From the NCBI GenBank assembly GCA_030849075.1, contig JASAOO010003323.1:1-41351 (forward strand): a stretch of 41,351 bases of DNA, given 5' to 3'. The DNA comes from Zelonia costaricensis (taxonomy: Eukaryota; Euglenozoa; Kinetoplastea; Trypanosomatida; Trypanosomatidae). The notes beneath the pieces are model-generated. The model ran no database searches, had not been told where the DNA came from, and saw nothing but the letters and a program-made list of their open reading frames with translations. Shown one piece after another: positions 19,046-29,300 of the stretch. Position numbers and translations under genes: made by a program. Numbering within the stretch: position 1 is the stretch's first letter; each line of letters starts with the position of its first letter.

Positions 19046-20771
19046 GGTGGGCGCGTGAGTCCTGGCAGCGTTGGCGTCGCGCTTCCGATCCGTCTCGGCC
19101 TGTAAGAGATGGAGAGGCGGGACACTACGCGGGGTGCGCGAAAGCACGCTGTAACAGCTGCAACGTGTGCGCGTGTGCGTGTGTGTGTGTGTGTGTGGTT
19201 GGGGGAGGCGGGCGGAGACAGGAGAGAGGACGGGCCATGGTAGAGGGCGGCTAGTGGAAGTCGACGTGTGCAGCGTACGGTGTGCCGCCGTGGCCTTGGG
19301 CGCGGTAAAAGACAACCGGTCGCTTCAGCGGCGAAGCGTCGCCCCGCTGCTACTCTGAAGCGCGTGAGTCGGTGCGCTTCAGCCCGTCCACGGTTGAGGC
19401 GCGCGCTGGTGTGCTGCTCCCCGTCTTTTCGCCTCACGCGAAGCGGTTCTGTGCATGCTGCCGCGCTGTGAAGTACCGAAACGCGCTACGTTCTAGAGGT
19501 GAGGAAGGGGCAGCGACGACAAGGCACTGGCGCAGCGTCTACTTCTTCTGCTTTTTCTTGGATTTATTCCTTCGATACCACACGGGGCGCATGCGCCCTC
19601 GCTCCCAGCGTCTCGCGAAATGAGGTGAGGGACTTGGCATGCCGCACGTCGCACACGCATCCGCCGCTCTTCATCGTGCTTGTTTGCGTTTGGTGTTGCC
19701 TCCGCAGGCAACACAGGGCCCGCCGCTCTGCTGCGAGCGCCCATCGGTGCGCAGTGGCGGAGGTGGGCGGAGGCGGGCAGTAGGGGGGGAGAGAGGGAAA
19801 GCAAGCAACTGCGCAGCGGAGCGCCAGCCCCGGTGACCAGGTCGAGGCGCTCCTGCATGCAGCCTCGGCACACACACCCAACGTGGTGGCGCCCCTGCGT
19901 GAACGACACACAGCAGGCGATGCGGGAAGGTGCAGTGGACCGCCTCTTCTCCCTCTCCCGCCTCTCCCCCCTCGGTAGCTGGCGTCACTCCAAATCTTCC
20001 TCACGCGACACAATCACGCACGCACACACACACACACAGACACAAACTATTCATCGCCTCGAGACGGAAGGAGACTGCGGTGCAGCCTGTAGCGACGCCA
20101 ACCGAGGCGAGCTTCACCTGCACACAGGTCAAGCAAGGGAACGGATGGACGCACGCGGACGCGGGGGCGAACACAACAAGAAGACTCACAGGGCACTGGC
20201 CGACCAGCGGCACGCAAAACTGGGTCGCACCCTGGCCACCATCGCCACTGGCAGCGGCAAACCGTGCATTCACAAACACACGCGCACATCCACATACACC
20301 CATACACCAACGGAAACGGAACGGCGCCCACCTGCACAGACACAAGAAAGAGGGCAAGGAAGACAAGAAGAGGGCCACAAGCGAGGAGACGAGTTCAAAG
20401 CATGCGCCCACCCGCAACGGCACGGGAAGGCAGCGGCAGGAGAAGACAAGAAGAAGCCCACACACCAGATGCGCATGGGGGGAGGGGGGGGGCGTGGGCG
20501 AGTGCAGCGATGCAGAGCAGACGCGAGCCCACGAAACCCAATGCGCGCCGTCGCGTGCACCGGCGCACACAACAACGGCGACAGCGACACCAACACACAG
20601 GCGCGAAAGGGCGGCCACGAGCCGCAACTGCTGCATGGGCGCCGGCCACACACACGCCCTCACCGTCAAGAAGAGCAGCAATGACACGGAGATGTAGTGC
20701 GCCGCGCGCGCCAGACTCGCTGACAGCGTGCGCACTCCTCGTCCCGTTCCGATGCCGATGCGGCTCCGTGG
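18880..20771. other. Spacer between STE11-like kinase and CAP-Gly kinase
   Basis: No gene seen. It contains a TG run at about 19174-19197 and CA-rich stretches at about 20019-20042 and 20270-20320. The plus-strand frame across 19680-20684 is His/Thr/Arg-rich low-complexity sequence. Confidence 0.6.
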
Positions 20772-21614
20772 TCAAACCTGGAGGAACGGGTGCTTGAGGA
20801 GCGTGGCGGCCGGCGGGCGCTTCGACACATCGCGCTGGAAGCACAGGTCTAGAAAGCTGTACGCGTCCGGCGAGCCGAGCTTCTTGGCGTCCTTGGGCAC
20901 CGCGTCCGGCCACCCCGTCGAGAGCGCCAGCTTGTTCATGATGTGCATCACGTTCGGCATCGGCGTCCACGGGGCGCGGCCGGTGATCATCTCCGCAACA
21001 GTGCAGCCCGCCGACCAGATGTCTGCCTTGAACGGGTCGTAGCCGTCCTCGTCCGTGATGACCTCTGGTGCCATCCAGTAAGGCGTGCCGGCTAGCGTTG
21101 CCGTCGCGGCCTTGCGCAAGGTGCCGTGCGTGTTCATGATCTTGGCCTGATCGAAGTCGGCCAGCTTCGCCGTGCCCGTGTCCATGGAGATGAGCAGGTT
21201 GTCGCCCTTGATGTCGCGGTGCGCGACCTGGTTGCTATGTAGGTACTCCAGCCCTAGAAACATGTGCCGCGCGTAAACACGCACGACGGCGTACGGCAGA
21301 CACCCGTTTGGCAAGCTCTTCATCAACGACGTCACCGAGCCTCCCGTCACGAACTCGAGATACACGTAGAGCTTCTTTGGTGTGCTGTCGGAGTCGATGC
21401 GGCTGTGCAGGTAGCGGATGATGTTGGGGTGCACCATCTTGCGGTGAATTTCCACCTCCGTGTTGGACGGCGCGTCGTCGGACAGCTCGAGCACCTTCAC
21501 GGCGACGAAGTGCCCGCTCGGCAGCACGCCGACGAAGACGGAGCCGAAGCTGCCCGCACCGAGCTTTTTGCCCAGTGTCACATCCATCAATTCCTTTGTG
21601 GAGATGGTGGTCAT
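20772..21614 (-). CDS. Minimal STE11-like (MAP3K-type) protein kinase with DFD motif
   Basis: The 280-residue product is almost exactly one kinase domain with no N- or C-terminal regulatory region. It has the G-loop GAGSFGSV at 19-26, VAVK with K40, a likely helix-C glutamate at 53-55, HRDIKGDN at 132-139 and GTPYWMAPE at 176-184. The HRDIKGDN plus GTPYWMAPE combination is typical of the STE group, and it reads best as STE11/MAP3K-like. The metal-binding motif is DFD (153-155) instead of DFG. The third residue is encoded by GAT, one transition away from GGT. The magnesium-binding aspartate D153 is kept, so activity is possible but the loop geometry is unusual. Its place in a MAP-kinase cascade is inferred from family only. 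Confidence 0.9.
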   Translation of the reverse strand: MTTISTKELMDVTLGKKLGAGSFGSVFVGVLPSGHFVAVKVLELSDDAPSNTEVEIHRKMVHPNIIRYLHSRIDSDSTPKKLYVYLEFVTGGSVTSLMKSLPNGCLPYAVVRVYARHMFLGLEYLHSNQVAHRDIKGDNLLISMDTGTAKLADFDQAKIMNTHGTLRKAATATLAGTPYWMAPEVITDEDGYDPFKADIWSAGCTVAEMITGRAPWTPMPNVMHIMNKLALSTGWPDAVPKDAKKLGSPDAYSFLDLCFQRDVSKRPPAATLLKHPFLQV

Positions 21615-21639
21615 GGTGATGAGAGGGAGACGGACGTCG

Positions 21640-21674
21640 CTGAGGGGGGAGACGGGCGGCAGAAGGGGAAGCAG
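21640..21674 (-). promoter_or_regulatory. Predicted trans-splice acceptor of the STE11-like kinase
   Basis: A transcribed-strand pyrimidine tract at about 21642-21672 leads directly into CAG, with AG at 21640-21641. The predicted 5' UTR is 25 nt. Confidence 0.5.
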
Positions 21675-21799
21675 CTCAACTGTGTTGCCTCAGCCGGGGT
21701 GCCGTCAGCTTGGAGTCGGTTGGAGCAGAAACGGCCGCACACAGTCGGGCCGTGCGAGGGAGAGGCGGAGCGGACACGACAGGGGCGAAGTGGAAGTCG

Positions 21800-22125
21800 A
21801 TACGGCACGCGGAGGGGGTGGTGCAGGAGGACGAAGAGAAGAGGAAGGAGGGGAGCACTGGACGACGGAAGAAAAAGAGAGAAGGAGAGGAGACCCAAGG
21901 CGGAACGGGGGTGCGGCGTTTCGGTGGGAGGCGGGGGGAGGCGGAGAAGGGAGGGGGAGGGGGGGACGACAGCCAGCCGGGGGGAGGGGAGGGGGGGCCG
22001 GGCCGGGCCGCGTATACGTATAGAGGAATGGGGGGTGAGGGAGAGCAAAGCGAGGGGAGGGCGACGGCAGCGGCGGTCGGGAGAGGAGCGGGGGCGAGGG
22101 GGGGGGGAGGGGGGGGTTGAAGCAA
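21800..22125 (-). promoter_or_regulatory. Extended polypyrimidine region
   Basis: For about 325 nt the plus strand is overwhelmingly G and A with repeated G3-G8 runs, so the transcribed RNA is a long C/U-rich stretch. It starts about 190 nt upstream of the STE11-like start codon. It could act as a splice/polyadenylation signal or form G-quadruplexes on the template strand. No function is demonstrated. Confidence 0.5.
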
Positions 22126-23644
22126 GGCGAAGCGCGGACGATTCGGGTGTGAAATGGGATTCTCTCACCGACACACACGCCGCGGAGATGGCGAGGAGGA
22201 GCAGACACAAAAAGAAGGCGCCGTCGCCAGGAGGTGACTGCGGTGTCGGCTCTCAAGCAACAGGAGCAGCGTGGCGTGCAGGAGGTGTAGGCTTCGAGGC
22301 ACACGACGAGACAGATTCGCAGGAGCAGAACACAGGAGAAAGTGTGTTTAGTGTGGTGTATGTAGCGTTGTGTGAAGTGAGGTGTAACGGCGCACTCGTA
22401 TGAGCTGCGCACGCACACGCACACGCACGCGGTAGACCATGTCGCAAGAGGGGTATGTTAATAGACGTGTTGAGTGCGATGGTGCGTGTGTGTTTGTGTG
22501 TGCGCGTGGCATAGTACGCGGGAGAATCCACAAGCCACAAAAAGGAGACGCCAAGAAGGAGAGAGAAGTGATGCGTAGGCAAGGTGAAACACGCAGCGGT
22601 GCAGCCCATGGAAAGGCACACGAACACGACCACCGCACCGGATGAGTCGACGCAACCGCGACCGGAGAAGTTGGTGTGAATGGAAGGGAGACGCATCGTC
22701 GAGTCTTCCCGGGCCCACTCGCCAATTAAGCAGGTGCCTTTCCCTCGTTGCTGCTGCGGTTGGAGTGCCACCGTGTGCGTGTGTGCGTGAGAGCCGCCCA
22801 CAATACACGTGCATGCGTGGTGCACCGACGTCGGCACGTAGAGGTCAACGTGCCCGCGCTTTGCGGCCACGCTGTTGCAACCGCTGGGCGTAACGTTGCA
22901 GGCTTCGTAGAGACGCGCAGCCTCAAACGTTTCTGTTGCACTCTTCTTCGACGTCTGCGACTGTGTGGGTGGGTGGGTGTTTGTTTTAGTGCATCCCACG
23001 CCTTCTTAGGAAGACCCTGCCGCGCGCTGCGCACCCACGCGGATCTGTGCGCATGCACGTGTATGTTGGGACCCCACGTCCCCGAAGCCTGCAGCGCTGC
23101 AGCCGGTGCACGCGAGACACAAACACACACAGGCGCACAACCGCGTAGGAGACAGGCACACGCAAGCTCGGACAACGAACCTCGCGCGACGCCGCGGACT
23201 CACGCGGACCAAACAGAGGCAGACACGGGGTGCGTCCACTTCACACTTCTGATTTTCCTCATTTGCTCATTGCTTACGTTGCATTGCGTTGTGTTAAAAG
23301 GGGAGGGAGGTCGCGGCGCCCTCTGCGCAGGTCGTAGGGAAAGGAAGGCGTCCCGCTCCGCCATCGTGCGTCCCCCTGCCTCCCCCGGCCGCCCGGCGCC
23401 TCCGCACCGTCAAACCAGTACACTCGCCCACGCGCGTGCGCTTGCGACAGCAAAGGCGTAGTGACGTCGCCTCACCGCCGCACGCTTCACACCCGTACAC
23501 TCACTCACCTACACCACCACCGCCCCAGGCACACCCTCTGTGGCGAGAGCAAGCGCAGTGCAGAGTGGAGTGTGCTGAGGGAGGCGCAGGGCTGTGTGTG
23601 CGTGATGAGGGGGGGAGGGGAGGGGAGAGGAGGAGCAGGCGGTC

Positions 23645-24796
23645 TTACTCGGCCGCCTTCTTCTTCTTCTCCTCGAGGGAGAGGGAGAGCTTGTTGGCGG
23701 CGACGAGCAGCTCGTCCGTGTACGGCTCCAGCGCCGGGGCCTTCTGCGGCTTGAGGCCAGTGATGGGCTCGATCTTCTTGTTGCTGATCAGCAGCGTGAT
23801 CTTGAAGTGGGCCACCACCTCGCCCTCCTTCTCGAAGAGAATCGGGTACGGGATGACGGCGTCGTGCTTGGCCATTTCGTTGAGCCCGAGGCGCGCCTTC
23901 TTTGCCTCAAGGTTGCGGATGGCGAACGGGAAGGTGGCGTACTTGGAGTCAATCTCCTTCTGCACCTCCTTGGCGCTCTCCATCTTGACGGAGTAGTTCG
24001 AGTCGAGGGCAACCTTGTACACGCACGGGCGCGCGTCGCGCTCCTTCAGCTTGCCCTTGCCCGACGTCATGACGATGTCCAGCGTCCACACCTGCGCCTT
24101 CTCGAGCTCGTAGTCGTGCACCGTGTGCTCCGCCACCTTGCGCTGCGGAATGCAGCGGTAGCCGTCGATGATGTAGCGCTTCATGAGGTGCGACAGCACG
24201 CCGTCCACCGGCGTCACCTTGTAGTGCTCAGCGGCCTTCTCGATCACCTCCGTCACCTCGTAAATCGTCGCGCCTGGGCGCATCTTGCGCAGTGCCGTGT
24301 TGAGGACGTTGTACGCCGCCGTAATCACACGCGCCGCCTTCTCGTCCTTGCCGAGCTCGTTGTCCTCCGTCACCTGGATCGTGTGGGCCACGACGGCGCA
24401 GTAGCCATCGACGTGGATGCCGAGGTCGTAGTGCACCACGTCGCCCAGGGCAATCTCCTGCTGCGCCCCCTCATCCGACGGCGCGGGACTGTTGTGGCAC
24501 ACGCAGTTGTTGACGGAGATGCACGTCGGAAAGGCGACGCCCTTCTCCGTGCCCTTGAACATCGTCTTCACCTTCGCGGCGATGGTGTCGTCGCCGAGGC
24601 GGCAGAGGTCGCACACCTTGGCGCCGGGCTTCGTCGCGTCGATCAGCACGCGCAGCGTCTCGTTGCACCAGGCAGCAGCCTTCTTGTAGCGCACCACGAC
24701 ATCGGAGTTGTTGATGGTGGTGTCCTCCTCCTCCTCGTCCTGCTCCTCCTCCTCGCCGTAGTCCTCCCACTCCTCCTGATCAACGTTCTTCGACAT
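23645..24796 (-). CDS. PA2G4: EBP1/PA2G4-like M24-family pseudo-aminopeptidase
   Basis: The 383-residue product has the creatinase/methionine-aminopeptidase (M24) fold and matches the EBP1/PA2G4 subfamily, whose members bind ribosomes and RNA rather than cleave peptides. After an acidic N-terminus (8-25), characteristic segments include FPTCISVNNCVCHNSP at 89-104, HYDLGIHVDGY at 122-132, DGVLSHLMKRYIIDGY at 198-213 and EKEGEVVAHFK at 322-332. The position of the second metal aspartate of true aminopeptidases appears to be Val (YCAVVAHT, 132-139), consistent with loss of catalysis. The C-terminus is short and Lys-rich (EEKKKKAAE). Length is close to the roughly 394 residues of animal EBP1. The ATG at 24796 is chosen over an earlier in-frame codon at 24880, which lies in the pyrimidine tract. 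Confidence 0.93.
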   Translation of the reverse strand: MSKNVDQEEWEDYGEEEEQDEEEEDTTINNSDVVVRYKKAAAWCNETLRVLIDATKPGAKVCDLCRLGDDTIAAKVKTMFKGTEKGVAFPTCISVNNCVCHNSPAPSDEGAQQEIALGDVVHYDLGIHVDGYCAVVAHTIQVTEDNELGKDEKAARVITAAYNVLNTALRKMRPGATIYEVTEVIEKAAEHYKVTPVDGVLSHLMKRYIIDGYRCIPQRKVAEHTVHDYELEKAQVWTLDIVMTSGKGKLKERDARPCVYKVALDSNYSVKMESAKEVQKEIDSKYATFPFAIRNLEAKKARLGLNEMAKHDAVIPYPILFEKEGEVVAHFKITLLISNKKIEPITGLKPQKAPALEPYTDELLVAANKLSLSLEEKKKKAAE

Positions 24797-26316
24797 GGCG
24801 CTGGACGATGAAATCGTGCACGCCGACAGATGCGGGGGGAATGAGAGAAAGGGGGGAGGCGGGCGGGGGTGGCTGTACACGAGTCGATGGGGGCTGTGCT
24901 GCGGCGTACGCGTGCGTGCGGAGGGCGATTACCGAAGTGAAAGAGAGGAGCTCGAGTGAGACGTGCTTCACTGCAGGGGAGGCGCCGTTGTGTGCCGTGG
25001 GTGGGAAGGGAGTGCGGAGAGGTGGTGGTCACGGGGAGGAGGAGGAGGAGGGAACACTCTTCTGCGCGGTGCGCAATCGCGTGCAGCGTTGCCGAGAAGG
25101 CGACGGCAGGGAGGCCCGGTAGCGGAACAGGAGGAGCGGAGGAGCCTGACGCGAAGGAGGGTGGGAGGAGCCACGCCGCGGCGCAACCAACGCCGAGCGG
25201 GGCTGGGCACTGCTATTGCCTGCGTTGGGCCTCAATGCCCGTCTTCATCCAGCGCAACGACGGGTGCCCCTCACCGAGTGATGCGCCCGAGCGGTGCGAC
25301 GCAGGCTTTATCTGGAGCCGCGACTTCTTTCGCTGTCTCACGCCGTTGTGGTTGTTGTTCTTCTTCGCCTTGAGGAAGTCGTATTGCACGTTCGTAGAGG
25401 TGTACGATACAGAGTCGACAGCGACACTCAAAATGCCGCGGGAAGCTGGCAGAGAGACCACCGCGCGCGCCGGCGACCAACAGCCGCCAGCGCACTTCCC
25501 CACGCAAGGCACCCTCGGCGTGCGCACTGACGCGGTCAATCACAACGACATCAAAACACACCGACCCAGCCACAGACACAGGCACACAAGTAGCACGACC
25601 TACGGCCTCCGCAACGCACGCGTCGACGCGAGGGGGCTCCTGCAAGGTGCAAGACCGGCACAGCCGCGACCAACGTACAGGATTGAGGAACGTGGGGGTG
25701 CAAATAAAAAGGGGGGGCACGGCAAAGGAGGGATGCAGGCGCCTCCTGCCATAACACAGGAGTCGAGCACAGCGAGAAAGGGAGACGCTCGCACGTGCAC
25801 CACGCAGTCGTGCTCAGACAACGCAGAACTGGCAGCGGAGGGTTGCGGCGAAGTGGTGGACGAGGAGGAGGGAGAGGGGAGGAGGAACAAGTAGGCAAGG
25901 GGGAGAGGGTCTCGACGCGGGGCGGAAAGGGTGGGGGCAGCGTGTGAGAAGAGGGAGGAGGAGAGCACTGGCATTCTCCGGCACACACACACACACACTC
26001 ATACCCCTCGAGCGCAGGGCGGCGCCACTGAACTCACAACCACCCCCACACGCGCACGCACTCAGAACAGCTCCAGAGCTCCGCATAACGCAGAGCCGCT
26101 CGCTCCTCACCAAACGAGCAAATCAAAGTAAAACCGAGGAGTGTGGACACGCGAATAATGCGACCAGGGAGTGCGAGCGTCTCCGCCGCCAAGCGCGGTG
26201 AAGTGAGCGGTGCGTGACGACTGGACGAACGCACGATTGGCATCGCGAAGCGCGGCTCGCTCGAGCGCGCGGGTCACGGTGACAACAGCAAAGCGAGAGA
26301 GTGGGAGTGTCGGGGC
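24797..26316. other. Spacer between surface-protein gene and EBP1-like gene
   Basis: No gene seen. It contains the EBP1-like splice signals, purine-rich plus-strand stretches at about 25840-25955 and a CA run at about 25982-25998. The plus-strand frame across 24956-25894 is compositionally like non-coding sequence. Confidence 0.6.
24801..24872 (-). promoter_or_regulatory. Predicted trans-splice acceptor of EBP1-like gene, 4 nt from ATG
   Basis: The transcribed strand is AG-free over 24803-24872 and pyrimidine-rich at about 24833-24870. The first AG is at 24801-24802, leaving only CGCC before the ATG at 24796. If used, the mRNA would have a 4-nt gene-specific 5' UTR after the spliced leader. 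Confidence 0.5.
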
Positions 26317-29300
26317 TCAGCGCTTGTCGTCCTCCGTGCCTGAGGAGCGGGACGAGATGCCCTTCTTCGCCATCACAAAGGTATCGTTCCGCAGGGGTGG
26401 GGAGCTGCCCATGTCCTTCATCTCGTGTGCCGCCGGCGCCTCGTCCTCCGAGTCGTAGAGCGGGTTCTGCGTGGTGTCCTCGGCTCGCGGCACCACCGTC
26501 AAGGGCACACTCACGGCTGGAACGCCGCTCTCGTCGCTCTTCGGGCCGCCGCCGCCGCTGCCGCTGCCGCTGCCGCTGCCGCCCTCCGCGTCCCGCTCCG
26601 CCGCCGGCCGGGGGTTGCGGGGTGGTGGCGAGTCGCCCGTCTCCGCGTACACGGCGGCCTTCTTGCCAAAGCGGGAGTGCGACAGCGTCGGGATCGTCTG
26701 CTGGACAGAGAAGGCGACGAAGCCGATCGTGGTAGGGGCCACGACGACGCAGAAGAGAGCGATGCTGAGGGCGGCGAAGTTGCTCGTGTCGGTGCCCGAG
26801 CCGGACGTCGGCAGCTGCAGGGCCGGGTAGTCGCTCACCGCGCTCTGGTCCACCAACTGAACTCCCTCCGCCTTGGCTAGCGCGAACCAGGCCGTGGTGT
26901 TCTCGCGCCCCTGCACCACAAGCGGCAGGCCGGTGCCTTTGGACAGCACCTGGTACAGCTGCTGCGTGGGCGTCAGTGCCGAGTCCGGCGCAGCGCCCGT
27001 CTTGAGGGCGTCGTCAATGAAGAGCTCGAAGGCGTTGCTGCCGAGCGCCGCAACCAGCACCGCCGCCTCCGACACGTTCAGCTGCGTCGCCGCGTACGTG
27101 ACGAGCGCCGCCCGCGCCGCGGCGTAGTCAATCGCGTCCGTCGACGTGTTCAGCGGCTGGAAGGTCAGCCGCAGCGACATGGGGCCGCCCGCGAGGTTGG
27201 TGCCATGCGCGCTGAGCACCAGGTATGCGTCCACCGCGACAAACTCCGGGTTCGCGCTGCTGGAGGCGGTGGCGCACATCTTGAGCACCGCGTCCGTGGC
27301 CCCGCCACCGCCCAGAGCCTGCGGCACCCACGCCGGCACCGTCATCCAGCGCCGCCCGAGGTCGTCCATGTCGACAGCCAACACCGTCGCGTAGGTCGCG
27401 CCGGCACCGCATTGCGGCGTCGCGCTCGCGTCGCTAGCGACCTGGAGGGCGACGAAGGTGATGGGCGGGTCCTGGGGGTCGGTCAGGAGAAGGCGCGTGT
27501 CGGCCGGCGCCGTCACTGCGATGGAAAGGTGCGGCAGGTAGAAGAGCGACGCGAGCGAGAGCGGGGCGACTGCGATCGCGCGGCCGCGGTGCGCCTCGAA
27601 CGCCATCGGCGCCGCCACCGCCCCTGGAGAGGCGGTGGCGTAGCACGGGTAGAGACGTGGGGTGGAGGGCGCGCCGACCGGCGCCGCCGCGACGAGGGAC
27701 GCCTCGACCGTGACGTTGGCGCTGCTGGGGGAGACGTAGTGCATCGCCGCCGTGTAGGCCGCATCCGCCGCACACGCGGCATCGTTCCACACGAGCTTCA
27801 GTAGGAGGCTGACGGAGGGAGAGAAGGTGCCAATGACGGCCCACACCGCTGTCTGCGTCTGGTACAGCTGGATGCTGTTTTCGTTCGCGGCGGCGTTGCC
27901 GGTGCTGATGCCTTCGGCGCGGTAGACGGTGCTCACCGCGGCCACCACCTTGATGTACGTCTCCGTGACGCGCGCCCACGACTCGCCGTTGCGGACGCAC
28001 ACCGCGAAGTACCCCTCCGTCTTGGCGAAGAGAAGCCCGCTCATGTCGATCACCGACACACCAGCCGCCGTGCGCGCGACCATGACGTCGGCGCCGGTGT
28101 GATCGCCGCGGCACGTGGAGTCCCATGGGACGAACCCCATCACGACGCCGGAGGCGGCCATTGCCGGGCTGATGGCGATCTGCGGGTTGTTCGCGAGCAC
28201 GACCGCCGCAGGGCCGTACGTCGCGCCGTTGTCGGTGGACAGCGGCAACAGGCTGAACTGCTGGCACTGCGCGAACGCGGCCGCCACGGGAACGTACAAG
28301 TCGTTCATGAGCACCGTCGCCTGCGTCTTGAGTAGGTTGCCGGTCATGAGCACCGGCAGGCTGTTCACGCCGACAAAGGCGCCCTCGAGCCGCTGCGGCC
28401 ACACGTTGGACCGCACCGCGCCGTTGCACACCTGCACGTACGCCTGCTCCGTGTGCTGCCCGCACGTGGAGGCGCTGCCGCACGGCGTCCACTCGGTCGT
28501 GTCGACGCCTGCGTCCAACACCCAGTTGCTGCGTCCCACCGCGTACGACGCAAGCGCCACCTGCAGCCCCGTCGAGACGAACACGGACGTCCCCGTCTCG
28601 TTGTATAGCCCAACACAGACGGCGTAGACCCCGACCGCCGCGGTGGGGACAGCGACGTACTGCTGCGTGCCGTACAGCTGGATGCGGGCTGTGCTGCCAA
28701 ACGCGCAGTTCGCGTCCGGCGACAGACGCAGGGCCGGTGCGGAGCCGACACCAGTGCCGCTCATGCTGCTGCTACCCGCCACCAGCGGCACTGCGTCGTA
28801 CGTGGCCCCGGCGGAGAGCACCAGCGTGCGCGCGGTGAAGTCGGGTGTGCCGGCCATCGACGTCAGCCAGGTCTGCGGCCGCACTACGGTGTAGTCGATG
28901 CGCACGTAGACGCTGTCGGCGCACAGGACGCCAGTGGCCTGCTGCAGGTACAGCGGGTACGAGAGCTGCATTACACCGTTGGCTGCGTCGCGTGTGGCCT
29001 CCTGCCTTGCACGGGCACACGCGGCCTTCTTGTCCGCGTCGGTGGCGCCGGCCTTCACGCCGACGAAGCGGAAGACGCGGTACGACTCCGAGACGATGGC
29101 AGCGGCGACGACGTAGGCGGCCGTGTCGCTGTCGCTCGCGGCCGGCCGCACAAACTCCGCCAGCCCCAACACGCCGCTGCTGCCGTTGAAGATCGTCAGC
29201 ACCGGCGACGCCGCCGCAGTTGTGGACGGCGACGGCGGCGGCACCTGCGCCCGCCCCCCAACCACGACGGCGCCGCCCTGGAATGTGACGGCGAACGCGG

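Larger units (their letters stand above)
21615..23644. other. Spacer between EBP1-like gene and STE11-like kinase
   Basis: No gene seen. The most striking content is an extended purine-rich, G-run-rich plus strand at about 21800-22125. CA/TG-rich sequence lies at about 22405-22430 and 22480-22505. The transcribed-strand frame across 22253-22999 has no recognisable features. Confidence 0.6.

Noticed and set aside
17170..19254. 694-codon plus-strand open frame
   Set aside because: It lies exactly antisense to the CAP-Gly kinase; its Arg/Ala/Gly-rich translation is the product of GC-rich third positions on the other strand.
18880..19437. 186-codon N-terminal extension of the CAP-Gly kinase
   Set aside because: Arg/Pro/Thr/His low-complexity sequence spanning both pyrimidine tracts and a TG microsatellite.
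19680..20684. 334-codon plus-strand open frame
   Set aside because: On the strand opposite to all genes, His/Thr/Arg/Gly-rich, crossing CA-repeat DNA; no recognisable feature.
22253..22999. 248-codon minus-strand open frame
   Set aside because: Composition is His/Thr/Cys-rich low complexity with CA-repeat segments; no motif, and no supporting codon pattern.
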